A stretch of DNA of 64,000 nucleotides from NCBI RefSeq assembly GCF_024227435.1, contig NZ_CP100445.1, positions 496,001-560,000 of the forward strand. Reading direction: 5' to 3'. Position 1 is the stretch's first letter, and every line of letters begins with the position of its first letter. Both the position numbers and the translations under genes were made by a program. The DNA comes from Natrinema caseinilyticum (GTDB lineage: Archaea; Halobacteriota; Halobacteria; Halobacteriales; Natrialbaceae). The notes beneath the pieces are model-generated. The model was not told the DNA's origin. It ran no database searches and saw only the letters and a list, made by a program, of their open reading frames with translations. Below, piece after piece: positions 15,910 to 24,997 of this stretch.

Positions 15910-17259
15910 TCACGCGGATTCGAGCATCCCGACCTGGGCCAACGCGTCCCGGAGACGTTCCCACTTGTCCGGCGAGTGCCACCCCCATCCCCGCCGTTCG
16001 ACCGCATCACTCGCTCCGAACCGGTCCGTTACGCCGTCGAACGTCCGCGCGATTCGCTCCGGGGACTGGTCCGTTTCGCTCGCGAAGTCGTGCGCCGCCG
16101 TCGACGTGGCGTGGACTGCGGTCGCCCACCCCGCCAGTATCGAACTGAGAACGTCCGCGAGAAACCGCCGGCGCTGACGAAGCGTCCGTTCGGTCACGAT
16201 CAACGCCGGGCCGTACGCCGGATACGCGTCCGACACGGTGACGGCGTCGACGGTACGCTCCGCGGCCTCGAGACGGTCGGGATCGGGAACCATGCCCGTC
16301 ACGGCGTCGACGTCGCCGGACTCGAGCGCTGCCTGTTCCTCGCCGTCGATATCGACCAGTTCGGCCGTGTCGCGAAGTCCGGCCTGCTCGAGGAGGAGTC
16401 GCCCGAGCAACTCCGTCTCGGTGCCCGAGGTCATCCCGATTCGACACCCCTCGAGTTGGTCGATTCGATCGAACGGCCCCCCAAACGCCGCTCGAGTCGT
16501 ATACAGGACGACCATCGACCGCTGGAAACAGACCGCGACGGGGACGATCGGCCGCCCCCTGGTTCGCTCCCGGAGGATCGTCGCTGCACCCGCGATACCG
16601 ACGTCGCACGTCGCCGATGTGACAGCAGACACCGCCGCTCGTGAGCCGTCGTACTCGTCGAACGTGAGCGAGATGTCGCTCGCGGTGGCCCCTCGAGCGG
16701 CGAACAGCGGGAGGTGGAGGGCGTTCGACCGCCAGTTGAGGCCGACTGTCACGCGCTCGAGGGGCGGTCGAACGCCATCCGCGGACACACCGTTGCTGGT
16801 GACGGTCTCAGCGCCGTCGGGGTCCGATTTCGTGTTCGGCTCGGCCTCGCCGGTTCGCGAGGGTCCGTTCGACCCCGACTCGATGGTCGCCGCGGTGCGA
16901 TCGCCCTGCTCGATCAGTCGGTCGGCGTGGCGGGCGTACGTCCGTCGAATCGTTTCGGGTTCGGAACCGACAGCGTACCAGGCCTTCGGCGGTCGACCCG
17001 GTGCCGCGGTCGGTGCCGTCGTTTCGGCGACGAGACCCGCGGCGACCAGGTCGTCGAGTGCGTCCCCCGCCGCGTTCTTGCTCACTCCCGCGCCGATGTG
17101 AACTGCGGTCCGAGTCGCCGCGTTCGCGAGTTCGGGGTCTCCACGGCGACACAGCAGATACGCCAGGACGCGGGCCGCGTTCTCGCCGGTCCCGACGGAG
17201 AGACGCGAGACGAGCGCCTCGTCTTCGTCCGTCAAGATCGGAAACGTCCGAACGTCCAT
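15910..17259 (-). CDS. Fusion of winged HTH and NMT1/THI5-like substrate-binding domain
   Basis: 449 residues from the ATG at 17259. Residues 1-90 form a helix-turn-helix resembling haloarchaeal MarR/TrmB-type domains (RVLAYLLCRRGDPEL, SKNAAGDALDDLVAAGLVAET). An acidic linker follows. From about residue 165 is a periplasmic-binding-protein type II domain of the NMT1/ABC-transporter kind: VTVGLNWRSNALHLPLFAA, DVGIAGAATIL, GCRIGMTSGTETE, VDAVTGMVPDP. There is no signal peptide, so the binding domain is cytosolic. The simplest reading is a one-component regulator sensing a pyrimidine, sulfonate or similar ligand. No transporter gene is adjacent. Confidence 0.78.
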   Translation of the reverse strand: MDVRTFPILTDEDEALVSRLSVGTGENAARVLAYLLCRRGDPELANAATRTAVHIGAGVSKNAAGDALDDLVAAGLVAETTAPTAAPGRPPKAWYAVGSEPETIRRTYARHADRLIEQGDRTAATIESGSNGPSRTGEAEPNTKSDPDGAETVTSNGVSADGVRPPLERVTVGLNWRSNALHLPLFAARGATASDISLTFDEYDGSRAAVSAVTSATCDVGIAGAATILRERTRGRPIVPVAVCFQRSMVVLYTTRAAFGGPFDRIDQLEGCRIGMTSGTETELLGRLLLEQAGLRDTAELVDIDGEEQAALESGDVDAVTGMVPDPDRLEAAERTVDAVTVSDAYPAYGPALIVTERTLRQRRRFLADVLSSILAGWATAVHATSTAAHDFASETDQSPERIARTFDGVTDRFGASDAVERRGWGWHSPDKWERLRDALAQVGMLESA

Positions 17260-17513
17260 TGGAATCAGTACCGCAGCCAGGGTCATAAAGCGGCGACCCA
17301 CACCGCGGCGGTCTCACCGCCGACCGTGTGCCGGCCATCGATCACCACTGGGTCGTCGTTTCACGAAACGATCCCGCCGAAGCCGTTCGTAATGACCCGT
17401 GAAGACGAGCCAAGGCAATTTTTCGTCTGTAACTGGCGGTAACTGTTCTGTTTTTCGGGAAACGGTGTGGCGCATTTACCCGATTTCGGATAGTGTCGTC
17501 TGTCGCTGAATAC

Positions 17514-18779
17514 ATGACTACTGACAACCCGAGCGAGACGAGCACCGGTTCCGGTTCCAGCCTCCCCACCCGAGTACGACCGTCGCGACGGTCGTTTCTG
17601 GGAGCAGTCGCTGCGGTCGGATCACTGGCGGGGATACCGACCGGTGTGAGTGGGACACAAGACGGTGACGGAGGGGGCGCCCTCCAGATCGTCGCCGATT
17701 TCGAACCGCCGTCGCTGCCCGAAAACATCGCGATAGACGACGATGGGACGGTCTATCTGAGCATGGCTCCGGCGGGAGAGATCGTCGCCTTCGATCCCAA
17801 CGGTAACCAGTCGTCAGTGGCGACGATAGACGTCGGACAGGGGCTGCTACTCGGCATAACGGTCCTCGATGGCGTCCTCTACGTCGCAAACGGATCGGGT
17901 CAGCAGGAAACGCACGGCGTGTGGCGCGTCGAGCCCGACGGGGGCGGCGAGGCCGAACGGCTCGCGTCGCTGCCTGCCCAGGAGTCGATGCCGAACGGGA
18001 TCATCCCCGATCCGTCGCTGGATGACGCACTTCTCGTCTCCGATCACCTCGGCGGTGCGATCTGGCGGGTGACGACCGACGGGGAGGCAGAGCCGTGGGT
18101 TTCCGATCCCCTGCTCGAGCCGAACACGGGGGCGCAAACGCCGGTCGGTGCGGACGGGCTCGCAGTTCATCCGGACGGCGACGTCTACGTGGATAATCTC
18201 AACGCAGGATCGGTTATGCGAGTCCCGGTCACCGACGACGGGAGCGCCGGACAGGTAGAACAGATCGTTCAGGACGAGGGCCTGGTCGGCGCGGACGGCA
18301 TGACGATCGACGAAGAGGGAACACCGTACATCGCGGTCAACGCTCGGAACGAGGTGGTCCGTCTCACGGACGATCGACAACTCGAGACGGTCGTCAGCGG
18401 AGCGCCCCTCGATTTCCCGGCCGACGTTCACTTCGGGACCACCGGATCGACAGCGACGTCGCTGTACATCGCGAACTTCGCCTACGGGACGTTCCTCCAG
18501 GACGAGGAGGCCGCGGAGCCGAGCCTCGCGAGGATCGACGTCGGAGTTCGCGGGTATTTCCCCACCGATACCGGACGCGACGACGACGGCAGACGCGATG
18601 GCGACGACGGCAGACGCGATGGCGACGACGGCAGACGCGATGGCGACGACGGCAGACGCGATGACGACGGCGCACACGACGGAGACGACGGCAGACGCGA
18701 CGACGACGGCGCACACGACGGAGACGACAGTGGACACAACGGTGACGATGGCGGACACGACGGGAACGACGGAACCTGA
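17514..18779 (+). CDS. Tat-exported beta-propeller (SMP-30/NHL-like) protein with Asp-rich repeat tail
   Basis: 421 residues from the ATG at 17514 (an in-frame GTG at 17493 is possible). A Tat signal, RPSRRSFLGAV, is followed by an Ala/Gly-rich stretch ending near VSGTQ. The body has repeated blade-like units (IAIDDDGTVYLS, EIVAFDPNG, GLAVHPDGDVYVDN, MTIDEEGTPYIAV) typical of SMP-30/gluconolactonase or NHL propellers. The last ~70 residues are tandem DDGRRDG- and DDGAHDG-type repeats, extremely acidic and probably disordered. An extracellular lactonase or binding role is plausible; catalytic metal ligands could not be assigned. Confidence 0.82.
   Translation: MTTDNPSETSTGSGSSLPTRVRPSRRSFLGAVAAVGSLAGIPTGVSGTQDGDGGGALQIVADFEPPSLPENIAIDDDGTVYLSMAPAGEIVAFDPNGNQSSVATIDVGQGLLLGITVLDGVLYVANGSGQQETHGVWRVEPDGGGEAERLASLPAQESMPNGIIPDPSLDDALLVSDHLGGAIWRVTTDGEAEPWVSDPLLEPNTGAQTPVGADGLAVHPDGDVYVDNLNAGSVMRVPVTDDGSAGQVEQIVQDEGLVGADGMTIDEEGTPYIAVNARNEVVRLTDDRQLETVVSGAPLDFPADVHFGTTGSTATSLYIANFAYGTFLQDEEAAEPSLARIDVGVRGYFPTDTGRDDDGRRDGDDGRRDGDDGRRDGDDGRRDDDGAHDGDDGRRDDDGAHDGDDSGHNGDDGGHDGNDGT
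18582..18770 (+). repeat. 21-bp coding tandem repeats (Asp-Gly-Arg-Arg / His)
   Basis: A 21-bp unit, GACGACGGCAGACGCGATGG plus C, is repeated almost perfectly about four times, then degenerates to related DDGAHDGD and DDSGHNGD units to the gene end. The high DNA identity of the first units points to recent slippage. Confidence 0.8.
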
Positions 18780-19143
18780 GACCTCGGTGATGCCTCCGTA
18801 TCTGGAGCAGCGACCGGACAAACGAGAGGCAGGACGGACGAGAGACGTGTGAACAACCGAAAGCGCACCTGTGATTCGACGAGATGAGACCCCATCCGGT
18901 TTCTGCGTCCGCAGCCGGTGGCAGTATCGATCGCCGATTCCTCGCGAGTCGTCCGTCTCGACCGCAGTCATCTTCACCGCACAGCGACGACGGGGAACCT
19001 CGATCGGTCCCGTTCGGCCGTTCGTTGATCGGCATCGTCCGTCGAAACAATCCGGCACAGTTGACGATAAGGGCTAACGGTAATTTGTGTCGGATTTAAA
19101 CATTTCGTAAGCTATTAATGGAGGTGTGTGGCGATAGGAGCTA
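18780..19143. other. Intergenic region
   Basis: 364 bp with no convincing gene. The last 60 bp are AT-rich, with TTTAAAC near 19095 and TATTAATG at 19113-19120. The latter lies 27 bp before the HalOD1 start and is a good leaderless promoter. Confidence 0.55.
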
Positions 19144-19398
19144 ATGGAACAGACGCTCGCGGTCGACACCGACCAGGTGTACGAACGGATCGTCACCGGG
19201 GTAGCAGCGCTCGAGGGGGTCGATCCAACGGAGTTACCACCGTTGTTCGAAGCAGTCGATCCGGACGCGCTCGCGGCAATCTTTGCTGACACGGAGTCCG
19301 GTCGGCCCAGAACGGGCCACGTCGGGTTCACCTACGCGACGCATCGAATTACCGTCGAGTTCGGCGACACCGATCAACCGACCGTGACCATCGACTGA
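19144..19398 (+). CDS. HalOD1 output domain protein
   Basis: 84 residues, a stand-alone halobacterial output domain 1. It shows the typical VYERIVTGVAALEGVDPTEL start, PLFEAVDPDALAAIF in the middle, and a C-terminal strand region VGFTYATHRITVEF. The domain is found fused to receiver and sensor modules in haloarchaeal signalling; single-domain copies like this are common and of unknown function. A TATA box 27 bp upstream supports the ATG at 19144. Confidence 0.85.
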   Translation: MEQTLAVDTDQVYERIVTGVAALEGVDPTELPPLFEAVDPDALAAIFADTESGRPRTGHVGFTYATHRITVEFGDTDQPTVTID

Positions 19399-19490
19399 CC
19401 CAATCGACGTCGCCGATCACGACGCGGGGGTGGTCAGGGTTCGATTGGCCGAACGAAGACTGATAGCACGGTGGCCAGTAGAGGGTGGTA

Positions 19491-20264
19491 ATGGCACGAC
19501 TCGAGCGGCTCACCGTGTATCCGGTGAAGGGACTCGACGGCGTAGACCTCGAGACGGCCGAGATCATCGACGGCGGAACGATAGCCGGCGACAGGGAATT
19601 CGCCCTGTTCGATGCGAACGGCGACGTGGTAAACGGCAAGCGGACAAAACGGGTCCACCGGCTCGAGACGGGGTACGATCCGTCGGCGAGCACCCTCACG
19701 GTCGACGCCCCCGACGGAACGACGCACCGGTTCGATCTCGGAGACGATCCCGAGACCGCCGAAGCCTGGTTTAGCGGGTATTTCGACGCGGACCTCTCGC
19801 TCGAACGGGACGGCTCGCTCGGGTTCGTCGACCGACGCGACATGGGGCCATCGGTGATCAGTACGGCGACGATTCGGACCGTCGCGTCCTGGTTCGACGA
19901 GCTATCGGTCGACGGCGTGAGACGACGATTGCGGGCGAACGTCGAAGTCGGCGGCGTGGAGCCCTTCTGGGAGGATCGCTTCGTCGGCGAGAGGACACCG
20001 GCGTTCGTGATCGGGAGCGTTCGGTTCGAGGGAGTGACCCCCTGCGGTCGCTGTATCGTGCCCCAGCGCGATCCCGACACGGGAGCCCAGACCGATTCGT
20101 TTCGGGAACGGTTCGTCCGAAATCGCGAGAATACGTTCCCCTCGTGGGCCAATTCCGGCGCGTTCGATCACTACTATACCGTGATGGTCCTGACACGCGT
20201 GCCGGCCACCGACCGCGGCCGGACGCTCCGCGTCGGCGATCCGATCGAGATCGTCGCGGACTGA
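19491..20264 (+). CDS. MOSC domain-containing protein
   Basis: 258 residues from the ATG at 19491 (MARLERLTVYPVKGLDG); an ATG-like start two codons upstream is less typical. Residues 1-110 form the MOSC N-terminal beta barrel (YPVKGLDGVDLETAEI, DREFALFDANG). The rest is the MOSC domain with VRFEGVTPCGRCIVPQRDPDTG carrying the conserved Cys that carries sulfur or ligates molybdenum in this superfamily (molybdenum cofactor sulfurase C-terminus, YcbX, mARC). It is likely a Moco-dependent reductase or sulfur carrier; the partner is unknown. Confidence 0.88.
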   Translation: MARLERLTVYPVKGLDGVDLETAEIIDGGTIAGDREFALFDANGDVVNGKRTKRVHRLETGYDPSASTLTVDAPDGTTHRFDLGDDPETAEAWFSGYFDADLSLERDGSLGFVDRRDMGPSVISTATIRTVASWFDELSVDGVRRRLRANVEVGGVEPFWEDRFVGERTPAFVIGSVRFEGVTPCGRCIVPQRDPDTGAQTDSFRERFVRNRENTFPSWANSGAFDHYYTVMVLTRVPATDRGRTLRVGDPIEIVAD

Positions 20265-20594
20265 TCAGTGGTCGATCCCGGGACGCTGGAACGTGGTCTC
20301 CGCGCTCGTGTGCTCGCCGTCCGATCCGTTCAGCACCGCCTCGAGTTCCGGTACGGCAAGGAGGTCGTTTCGCTCGGGTTCCTCGGGCCGCCGGAAGTAG
20401 TACGTCTCCGCACAGCCCGCGACAAGTTCGGAGAGGGGCCGTTCTTCGTCGTGGACGACCGAGACGAGATCACCCGTTACGGCGATCAGCATCGAATCGT
20501 CCGGTTTGTAAAGCGCGTCCCGGAGTTCGGTGACGGTGCAGTCGGTCGGTAACTCGAGAGTGACGCCGTCGACGGTCGCCCATCGCGTCTCCAT
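20265..20594 (-). CDS. Hypothetical protein, possible beta-grasp fold
   Basis: 109 residues. The first 60 (VDGVTLELPTDCTVTELRDAL, then DSMLIAVTGDLVSVVHDEER and PLSEL) look like a ubiquitin-like beta-grasp: strand, strand, helix, strands. There is no C-terminal di-Gly, so it is not an obvious SAMP-type modifier. A disordered tail of about 35 residues follows. The gene abuts the convergent MOSC gene (stops 20264/20265). The function is unknown. Confidence 0.65.
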   Translation of the reverse strand: METRWATVDGVTLELPTDCTVTELRDALYKPDDSMLIAVTGDLVSVVHDEERPLSELVAGCAETYYFRRPEEPERNDLLAVPELEAVLNGSDGEHTSAETTFQRPGIDH

Positions 20595-20795
20595 GCGCGA
20601 CGCTTCGGGAGCGACGGTCTATACGATTGTGCGCGCAGACACATGCCGGCCACCACACGACGGGGAATTGTCGTTAGCACTCGCGAGACAGCCGTCAACA
20701 ATCTTCGACGGCAGTTCGACGAACGATGACGGGCGTCGAATCGAATCGTCAACAGCCAGAGAGATAAAGTACATCGACACAGAAAATCAGGGGTG

Positions 20796-21596
20796 ATGAA
20801 CGGCCGGAAGCGGGATGCGATCGAGACGCTCGAATTCGTCGCACGGTCGCCGTGCCGGATTCGGGTTCTCGAGACACTGCAGGACACGAGTCCCGTCTCG
20901 AGGGAATCGTTGAAGGAGGAAGTAGACGTCGTGCGGACGACGCTCTTACGAAACCTGCACGGGCTGGTAGAGCGGGGACTCATTCGAGAGCGAGACCGCT
21001 ATTACGAAATTACGTCGGCTGGCGCCCTCACGGCAGCGGGAGTGTCGAACGCGCTGGAACGAGTCGACACGGCGATACGCCTCCGGCCGGTGTTCGAGCG
21101 GATCCCCGCGGATGAACTCGATTTCGACTTCGAGCGGTTGGCCGACGCGACGGTCGTCGAAGCCACGACCGCGAATCCGTACGGACCTGTCGACCACCAC
21201 GCGGTGAGCCTGTCCGAGGTGAACCGCGCGAGACTGTTGTTGCCGGCCACGGGGGCCAAGCCGCTCGAGGTGTCACGGGCTCCCATCGAAGCGGGGGCCA
21301 CGTTCGAACTGGTCGTCACTCGATCGGTCGCCGAGACGTTACTGTCGGCGGCGCCGGTGGCGGACGAGTTTGCGGCGATCGTCGACTACGACACCGTCTC
21401 CGTGTCGGTCGTCGACGACGAGATCCCGTTCTATCTGGGAATCGTAGACGATGCCGTTCAGATCGGCGTTCACGACGACAGCGGCCTGCCAACGGCGCTC
21501 CTCGAGACGACCGATTCGACGGTCGTGGAGTGGGCTGTCGACCGGTTCGAGGCGTACGAACGCCGGTCGACGCCCATCGACGACGACGGACTGTGA
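20796..21596 (+). CDS. Winged-helix transcriptional regulator, two-domain haloarchaeal type
   Basis: 267 residues from the ATG at 20796; a GTG one codon earlier is equally possible. The N-terminal wHTH reads ETLEFVARSPCRIRVLETL, VSRESLKEEVDVVRTTLLRNLHGLVERGLI, then a wing RERDRYYEITSAG. From about residue 100 a larger alpha/beta domain follows (LDFDFERLADATVVEATTAN), probably the sensor or dimerisation part. This matches the widespread haloarchaeal HTH family with a C-terminal regulatory domain. The target is unknown, and no adjacent operon makes it obvious. Confidence 0.82.
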   Translation: MNGRKRDAIETLEFVARSPCRIRVLETLQDTSPVSRESLKEEVDVVRTTLLRNLHGLVERGLIRERDRYYEITSAGALTAAGVSNALERVDTAIRLRPVFERIPADELDFDFERLADATVVEATTANPYGPVDHHAVSLSEVNRARLLLPATGAKPLEVSRAPIEAGATFELVVTRSVAETLLSAAPVADEFAAIVDYDTVSVSVVDDEIPFYLGIVDDAVQIGVHDDSGLPTALLETTDSTVVEWAVDRFEAYERRSTPIDDDGL

Positions 21597-21935
21597 CGGT
21601 CGGAGAGAAACAGCGCGATCGATTCGTTAGCGGGCGCCGTCTGCACGCTGTGCACGGTATGCACAGCCTGTGTGGGATACACTGATATTCTTACGAGCCA
21701 CGAGTGCTGATGCGGTAGGTGGTGAAACGGCAACCGTACTCCGACGTGCTTCTGACAACGAACGGATGGGGATGGTGGCCCTCCAACGGCCACACGTTCA
21801 CCGGTGACCTATCGCCACCAGATTTCTGATCGCTGCCGATCGACCGTTCGTCCTCGAGAGCGCCGGAAAGCGCCGAGAGCCCGGACAGTGTCGACTTCGG
21901 GAAACGTTTAGGACGCGCCGTCCGATACTGTACGT
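21597..21935. other. Intergenic region with inverted repeat
   Basis: 339 bp, no convincing gene. It contains a perfect 8-5-8 inverted repeat at 21647-21667 followed by the AT-rich GATATTCTTA (21682-21691). Confidence 0.5.
21647..21667. promoter_or_regulatory. Perfect 8-bp inverted repeat (operator or hairpin)
   Basis: GCTGTGCA-CGGTA-TGCACAGC lies 50 bp after the stop of the HTH gene and 15 bp before a TATA-like sequence. It could be an operator for a downstream transcript or the stem of a terminator; no T-tract follows directly. Confidence 0.35.
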
Positions 21936-22163
21936 GTGAGCGAGAATCGCGTCGTTCAGGGGCGAATGGTAACGGCTAGGACGCTCGCCGAGATGGTCGA
22001 GGGCGACTCGGTAATGGAAGTCGACTCGATCGAAGAGGCCGACGAGACCTGTTCGGCCTGTGGCGGCAACGTTTTGAAAGTAACGTACATGCCGTCGGTG
22101 ACCGAACTCGTTACGGGCTGGAAGTGCCAGGACTGTGACTGGAGCGAGACCGATCGGGACTGA
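21936..22163 (+). CDS. Small zinc-ribbon protein
   Basis: 75 residues from a GTG at 21936 (MSENRVVQGRMVTARTLAEM). The second half holds two knuckles, CSACGG and CQDCDW, separated by about 25 residues, forming a four-Cys zinc ribbon. The pattern and length fit an uncharacterised haloarchaeal family of about 75 residues. The protein is acidic and probably cytosolic. The function is unknown; nucleic-acid or protein binding is typical of such ribbons. Confidence 0.8.
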   Translation: MSENRVVQGRMVTARTLAEMVEGDSVMEVDSIEEADETCSACGGNVLKVTYMPSVTELVTGWKCQDCDWSETDRD

Positions 22164-22386
22164 CCACCGCCGGCGCTCGAACGGTCGCCGCCGTCTCGAC
22201 CCGCGTTTCGCGCGAGGGCTGTCGGTCGGGCCCACAGAAAACACCGCACTCTTCGGACCAGACCGATACCGCGAGTGTGACGCGGCCGGCAGCGGTTCGT
22301 CCCGTCGCCGGTCGGTTCGACGAACGCGACGATACGGAACGCCGTTTCGACTCTCGCCCGTCAGTCTGACTCGGAAAGACGGTCTG

Positions 22387-23259
22387 TCACCACACCAGCC
22401 ACTCGAGGACGACGACGACCGCGGCGAGAAAGACGTGTTCCCCGTCGACGACGAAGCCATAATACAGCGGACCGAGATCGGGGGCCGCGAACGGGATGTA
22501 CGCACAGACGTACGCGTTCATCGCGAGGACGACGAGGAACCTGGGCGGGACCGCGTCGATCGCTACGAGCGCGACGATCGCAGCGGCGACAGCGATGGTC
22601 GCGATCAGCGAGACGATCCGGGTCACCCGGGGACCGTACAGGTTCGGAACGGTCGGGATGCCCGCTTCGCGATCGCCCTCGATGTCTTTCACGTCGAAAA
22701 CCACCGCGGCGATGGTGATCATGACGGTCACGTAGGCGAACAGAAACCGGATCCCGATGGAACCGAGCGCCCCGTAGTAGTATCCGACGCCCAGCGGGAT
22801 CGCGCCCCAGGCGAGGCCGACGACGATATTTTTCACCAGGAAAATGTGCTTGACGCCGCCGACGGAGTACAGTAACGCCACCGCGAGCGGGAGTAGCATG
22901 TACCCGGCTCCCGGCAGCCCCAGGGCGACGGCGACTCCGATCGCGATGACGTAAAGGCCGACGCCGAAGGCCAGCCAGAGACGCCCGTAGCGCTTCGTAA
23001 ACGCTGCTCGCCGCGGCACGTTCTGTTCGTCTTCCTCGAGGTCGGTGAATCGGTTGACGGTGTAGACGAACATCGTGACCGCAAAGACGATGAAAAGCGG
23101 CAAGGCCTCGAGTGGGAGGTCGACGAGGAGAACCGTCGTGACGACGACGCTGACCGTCGCCAGCGAAATAAAGAGGTTGCTGTGGACCAGAAACCGAAGG
23201 ACGGCCGCTATCGACGAAACCCAGTGTGGCGTTCGGCGTGTTGTTGTCGGGTTCGTCAC
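22387..23259 (-). CDS. UbiA-family prenyltransferase
   Basis: 290 residues from the GTG at 23259 (VTNPTTTRRTPHWV), chosen because the frame upstream to 23979 is Arg/Ser/Pro-rich and unlike any UbiA. There are about nine membrane segments. The first Asp motif, NRFTDLEEDEQN, has N-x3-D-x3-D spacing. The second, DVKDIEGDREAG, has D-x3-D. Both bind Mg-prenyl diphosphate. Its acceptor is not evident. It is divergent from sucC, and no lipid or quinone genes are adjacent. It is quite different from the EboC-like enzyme at 396-1541. Confidence 0.85.
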   Translation of the reverse strand: MTNPTTTRRTPHWVSSIAAVLRFLVHSNLFISLATVSVVVTTVLLVDLPLEALPLFIVFAVTMFVYTVNRFTDLEEDEQNVPRRAAFTKRYGRLWLAFGVGLYVIAIGVAVALGLPGAGYMLLPLAVALLYSVGGVKHIFLVKNIVVGLAWGAIPLGVGYYYGALGSIGIRFLFAYVTVMITIAAVVFDVKDIEGDREAGIPTVPNLYGPRVTRIVSLIATIAVAAAIVALVAIDAVPPRFLVVLAMNAYVCAYIPFAAPDLGPLYYGFVVDGEHVFLAAVVVVLEWLVW

Positions 23260-23845
23260 TGGAAGGCCTCGTCTGGGAGATAGGGAGAGACGGACTTTGA
23301 ATGCTGTGTTGGGAGGGCTCGGTTCGTCCCCCAATCGGGTAATCGCGTCGGACGTGACGTTTGGCACACGGCCGGAGCGTATTGGCAGACGATGTGCGTC
23401 CGATCCACTCCGTTGGCAGATTCCCACACAGACGGCCATCTCAGCGGCGAAAAGTCGTCTCCGATACCAGTCTGCTACTCGCAGCAGCCGATCGTCGTCG
23501 CGGTCGCTTTCCGCCCGACTCGGAAACCGCGACCGTTCGGACGAGATGCCGGGGGAGACCGGTTCGGTACGTGCGAGTTCGCTGTCCGAGCGCGGACCGT
23601 CGCCACGAATCGGACGGGAGAATCGGGGCTGCCCCTGACGATCGGCCACCCGCAGCCACCGTCCGGGCGGCGTTCGACCGCGCGGAGACGTCGCTCGCCT
23701 CGGTCGACACTCCACGGACCGACTGTTAGAGCGGGACCGGGACGCCAGTGCCGATGGCGATACAGGCGAAACACGTCGATGGAAATCCGGCCGCGAGTGT
23801 AAACTGGCAGGATTTAAGCAAGGGCGGAACGGCCGTTCGAATGGT
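23260..23845. other. Large intergenic region between UbiA and sucC
   Basis: 586 bp. Several long open frames exist on both strands, but all have the Arg/Ser/Pro-rich composition expected of out-of-frame GC-rich DNA, and none has a recognisable start context or domain. A TATA box for sucC lies at 23812-23819 (ATTTAAGC), about 30 bp before the ATG. Confidence 0.5.
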
Positions 23846-24997
23846 ATGAAATTACACGAGTACCAGGCGAAGCAGGTCTTCGCCGATGCCGGGATTCCAA
23901 CACCGGATTCCCAACTCGCGGACGACGTAGCCGGCGTCGTCGCCGCGGCCGAGGAGATCGGGTATCCGGTAGCGGTCAAGGCGCAGGTACAGGTCGGTGG
24001 TCGCGGGAAGGCAGGCGGGATCGAACTCGCCGACGATGAGGACGAGGCCCGCGAGGCGGCCGAGTCGATACTCGGGATGGACCTGAAGGGATATCACGTC
24101 GATCGGGTTCTGGTCGAAGGAGCGGTCGACTTCGTGAACGAACTCTACGTCGGAATCACGATGGACCGCGGCGAAGGGAAACCCGTCGCGATGGTCTCGA
24201 CCAAGGGCGGCGTCAACATCGAGGAAGTCGCCGAGGAGGACCCCGAAGCGATCGCCCGCGAGCACATCGACCCGTCCTTCGGGATGCTCCCCTATCAGGC
24301 CCGAAGAGCGGTCTACGACGCCGGCGTCGAGCAGTCCGTCGCGCGTGACGTCTCGAGCGTTCTCACGACACTCTATCAGCTCTGGGACGACAAGGACGGC
24401 TCCGATGCCGAGATCAATCCGCTGATGGTCACGAGCGACGACGAGGTCGTCGCGGCCGACGCCGTGATGAACATCGACGAGGACGCGCTCTTTCGCCAGC
24501 CGGAACTCGCCGAAATGGAGGCGGAAGCCGCCGGCGGCGACGAACTCGAACGGATGGCCGACGAGTACGACTTCGACTACGTCCGACTGGACGGGAACGT
24601 CGGCATCATCGGTAACGGTGCGGGGCTCGTGATGACGACGCTCGACCTGGTCGACTACTACGGCGGCCAGCCCGCTAACTTCCTGGACGTCGGCGGCGGC
24701 GCGAAGGCCGCTCGGATCGCGAACGCACTCGACATGGTGTTCTCGGACGACAACGTCGACAGCGTCGTCTTCAACATCTTCGGCGGGATCACCCGCGGTG
24801 ACGAAGTCGCCCGCGGTATCAACGAGGCCCTAGAGCAGTTCGACGAGATACCCAAGCCGGTCGTCGTTCGACTGGCCGGGACCAACTGGGAGGAAGGCAT
24901 GGAAATTCTCAACGAGGACCTCGTGACGGTCGAACAGACCCTGGAAGACGCGGTTCAGCGTGCCGTCGCCTACGCTGGGGAGGTGGCCGACCAATGA
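23846..24997 (+). CDS. sucC: Succinate--CoA ligase (ADP-forming) subunit beta
   Basis: 383 residues, the full family length. The ATP-grasp N-terminus begins [20 protein letters not shown] and includes [15 protein letters not shown]. The nucleotide and Mg site is seen in DAEINPLMV. The CoA-ligase domain has [25 protein letters not shown] and [14 protein letters not shown]. It converts succinyl-CoA, ADP and Pi to succinate, CoA and ATP in the TCA cycle, as a complex with SucD. The stop overlaps the sucD start (ATGA), so the two are translationally coupled. A TATA box is present at 23812-23819. Confidence 0.97.
   Translation: MKLHEYQAKQVFADAGIPTPDSQLADDVAGVVAAAEEIGYPVAVKAQVQVGGRGKAGGIELADDEDEAREAAESILGMDLKGYHVDRVLVEGAVDFVNELYVGITMDRGEGKPVAMVSTKGGVNIEEVAEEDPEAIAREHIDPSFGMLPYQARRAVYDAGVEQSVARDVSSVLTTLYQLWDDKDGSDAEINPLMVTSDDEVVAADAVMNIDEDALFRQPELAEMEAEAAGGDELERMADEYDFDYVRLDGNVGIIGNGAGLVMTTLDLVDYYGGQPANFLDVGGGAKAARIANALDMVFSDDNVDSVVFNIFGGITRGDEVARGINEALEQFDEIPKPVVVRLAGTNWEEGMEILNEDLVTVEQTLEDAVQRAVAYAGEVADQ

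Noticed and set aside
23260-23979. Extension of the UbiA frame to a 530-residue protein
   Set aside because: The extra 240 residues are Arg/Ser/Pro-rich with no hydrophobic segments and overlap sucC. The GTG at 23259 directly precedes normal UbiA sequence.
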